Shown here piece after piece: positions 14,002 through 14,047 of a stretch of DNA of 14,047 nt. This DNA comes from Eubacterium sp. UBA3279. GTDB lineage: Bacteria; Bacillota; Clostridia; Lachnospirales; Lachnospiraceae. Location of the stretch: NCBI GenBank assembly GCA_002361775.1, contig DETV01000067.1:95217-109263 (forward strand), in the 5' to 3' direction. Position numbers and translations under genes: made by a program. Position 1 is the first letter of the stretch; the number at the start of each line of letters is the position of its first letter. The notes under the pieces are model-generated. The model ran no database searches. It was not told the origin of the DNA and worked only from the letters and a program-made list of their open reading frames with translations.

Positions 14002-14047
14002 ACAGCCTGCATAAAATCAAGCTTTTTTATTTGCTAAAATAGAACAA

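Overview
The window looks like chromosome of a low-to-moderate GC Firmicute, most likely a Lachnospiraceae-type clostridium. This rests on the gene order dgt-dnaG-rpoD-trmK-nif3, a TGS-containing nucleoside kinase next to rnpB, strong GGAGG ribosome binding sites, TTGACA/TATAAT-type promoters and the protein sequences. No taxonomic search was possible, so the family name is an inference.

Layout. Positions 1-93 are the 5' part of the RNase P RNA gene, read leftward and cut by the window edge. Positions 145-7367 hold a leftward run of six housekeeping genes: a dGTPase-like HD hydrolase, DNA primase, the primary sigma factor, the tRNA m1A22 methyltransferase TrmK, a Nif3-family protein and a fused TGS/uridine-kinase-like nucleoside kinase. 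Two junctions overlap and the others are 26-96 bp apart. Positions 7510-7949 hold an unrecognised small gene that appears to be frameshifted. Positions 8177-11711 are a compact leftward purine operon, purE-purM-purN-purD. It has a clear promoter upstream of purE and a very long hairpin terminator after purD.

Positions 11820-12380 form a gene-free, repeat-rich block. It contains three copies of a GTAACAGTTCAG-type sequence, one forward and two inverted, which may bound a non-autonomous element. Inside it are three hairpins built on TGGGCAT/ATGCCCA. To the right, positions 12462-13134 carry a rightward two-gene module: a small XRE-family regulator overlapping a four-helix membrane protein, with its own promoter. 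A creatininase-family protein (13194-13952) reads leftward and shares a perfect-stem bidirectional terminator with that module.

How the genes work together. The left half links dNTP control, primer synthesis, transcription initiation and tRNA modification. The middle makes four enzymes of IMP biosynthesis; purF, purL, purC, purB, purH and purK are not in the window. The right end is accessory in character. I see no CRISPR array, transposase, phage gene, tRNA or known riboswitch. The least explained parts are the repeat block, the paired palindromes at the purE promoter and the broken gene between the two operons.
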